A program made the translations under genes and the position numbers. Shown one piece after another: positions 61,467 to 62,056 of a stretch of 62,056 nt of DNA. Origin of the DNA: Alphaproteobacteria bacterium (lineage in GTDB: Bacteria; Pseudomonadota; Alphaproteobacteria; Rhizobiales; Beijerinckiaceae); the NCBI GenBank assembly GCA_021325385.1, contig JAJPHH010000017.1, forward strand, positions 1 to 62,056, in the 5' to 3' direction. The notes below the pieces were generated by a model. The model saw nothing but the letters and a program-made list of their open reading frames with translations, searched no databases and was not told the DNA's origin. Every line of letters begins with the position of its first letter. Within the stretch, counting starts at the first letter, position 1.

Positions 61467-62056
61467 TTAGAAAGTGTAGCGCTGCAACCGGCGCTGGACG
61501 CCGAAAAGATAGACGCAAACGCCGCAAAGAATGATGAAGAACATCACGGTCGCGACGGCCGCCCCCATCGTCGGATTGCCGGCCTGGAGCTGGTAGCCGA
61601 AGAAGGTGCGATAGAAGAACGTGCCAAGAATGTCGGCGGCGAAATTCGGCCCGGCGATCGCGCCCTTGACCGAATAAATGAGATCGAACGCATTGAAATT
61701 GCCGACGAAGGTCAGGATCGATACGAGGCCGATCGTCGGCGCGACGAGCGGCAGCTTGATATGGGTGAAGATGCGCAGATGCGTGAGGCCGTCGACGCGC
61801 GCGGCGTCGATCAGTTCGTCGGGAATGTTGAGGAGCGCCGCATAGATCAGCATCATCGGGATGCCGACGAATTGCCAGACGGAGATCAGCGCCAGCGTGA
61901 CCAGCGCGCTGGACGGCAGGCCGAGCCAGGGGCGGAACAGCGAGCCGAGGCCGACGAGCTTCAGCGCGCCTTCGGCGACGCCCCAGAGCGGCGACAGGAT
62001 CAGGCTCCAGGAAAAGCCGATGATCACGACCGACAGCATGGTCGGCATGAAGATCA
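61467..62056 (-). CDS. Carbohydrate ABC importer permease (UgpA/MalF type), partial
   Basis: The open frame continues to the window edge. The visible approximately 196 residues are the C-terminal two-thirds of a family of about 290. It shows FVGIPMMLIYAALLNIPDELIDAARVDGLTHLRIFTHIKLPLVAP (EAA loop) and the last helices. The Met near 62048 is internal to a predicted helix and unlikely to be the start. Binding protein and regulator presumably lie beyond the edge. Confidence 0.88.
   Translation of the reverse strand, partial: IFMPTMLSVVIIGFSWSLILSPLWGVAEGALKLVGLGSLFRPWLGLPSSALVTLALISVWQFVGIPMMLIYAALLNIPDELIDAARVDGLTHLRIFTHIKLPLVAPTIGLVSILTFVGNFNAFDLIYSVKGAIAGPNFAADILGTFFYRTFFGYQLQAGNPTMGAAVATVMFFIILCGVCVYLFGVQRRLQRYTF

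Noticed and set aside
1-62056. CRISPR array, rRNA operon, phage genes or toxin-antitoxin modules
   Set aside because: No regularly spaced repeats, rRNA signatures, phage structural proteins or recognisable toxin/antitoxin pairs were found on either strand.

Overview
The window looks like chromosomal DNA of a GC-rich alphaproteobacterium, most likely a Hyphomicrobiales member of the Beijerinckiaceae/Methylocystaceae type. This is inferred from an erythritol-type polyol locus with an EryD regulator, a complete pqqABCDE operon beside a lanthanide-type PQQ alcohol dehydrogenase, an OlsB-like ornithine-lipid acyltransferase, the alphaproteobacterial glutamate-cysteine ligase, and a SnoaL/XRE/Flp housekeeping background. 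No species call can be made from the sequence alone.

Left part (0.5-19.5 kb): a large polyol catabolic locus arranged around a SorC/EryD-type regulator. Leftwards run RpiB-like, EryC-like and TpiA2-like isomerases, followed by both subunits of an N,N-dimethylformamidase-like amidohydrolase. Rightwards run the regulator, a glycerol/polyol-type ABC importer (binding protein, two permeases, two unlike ATPases), an EryA-like kinase, a 2-hydroxyacid dehydrogenase, an EryB/GlpD-like dehydrogenase, a class II aldolase, a second FGGY kinase and a HAD protein. All steps of the erythritol to D-erythrose-4-phosphate route can be assigned, and there are extra enzymes that route does not need. The DMFase-like pair is the odd passenger.

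Middle (19.6-34.8 kb): an AmpG-like MFS carrier, a class III nucleotide cyclase, then a PQQ-dependent alcohol oxidation region. It holds a quinoprotein dehydrogenase with the extra lanthanide-binding Asp, a dihaem cytochrome c, an ankyrin protein, an ABC set of the kind that accompanies PQQ alcohol dehydrogenases (PedA1A2BC-like), pqqABCDE, a predicted outer-membrane protein, and the wrecks of a second beta-propeller gene and possibly a PQQ sugar dehydrogenase.

34.9-43.2 kb: a second sugar-type operon, consisting of a LacI regulator, a ribose-type ABC importer whose ATPase gene carries an in-frame TGA, a phosphotriesterase-like hydrolase, a GATase-like protein, a PfkB kinase, a BtpA-family TIM barrel and a TenA-like protein. 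The substrate is unknown. I regard this as the best candidate for an undescribed pathway in the window.

43.2-45.4 kb: decayed mobile DNA (REP-associated transposase remnant, cyclase fragment, frameshifted unknown gene) ending at the 3' end of a tRNA-Arg(CCG) gene.

45.5-62 kb: ordinary chromosome. It carries olsB, a hybrid histidine kinase, the YifB/ComM ATPase, a ~530-bp imperfect inverted repeat, rsmE, a porin-like mini-protein, gshA, a Flp pilin, a SnoaL-fold protein, an XRE regulator, a DHDPS-family protein, pcp, a DUF1003 protein, a GNAT enzyme, msrA, and the start of another carbohydrate ABC importer cut by the window edge.
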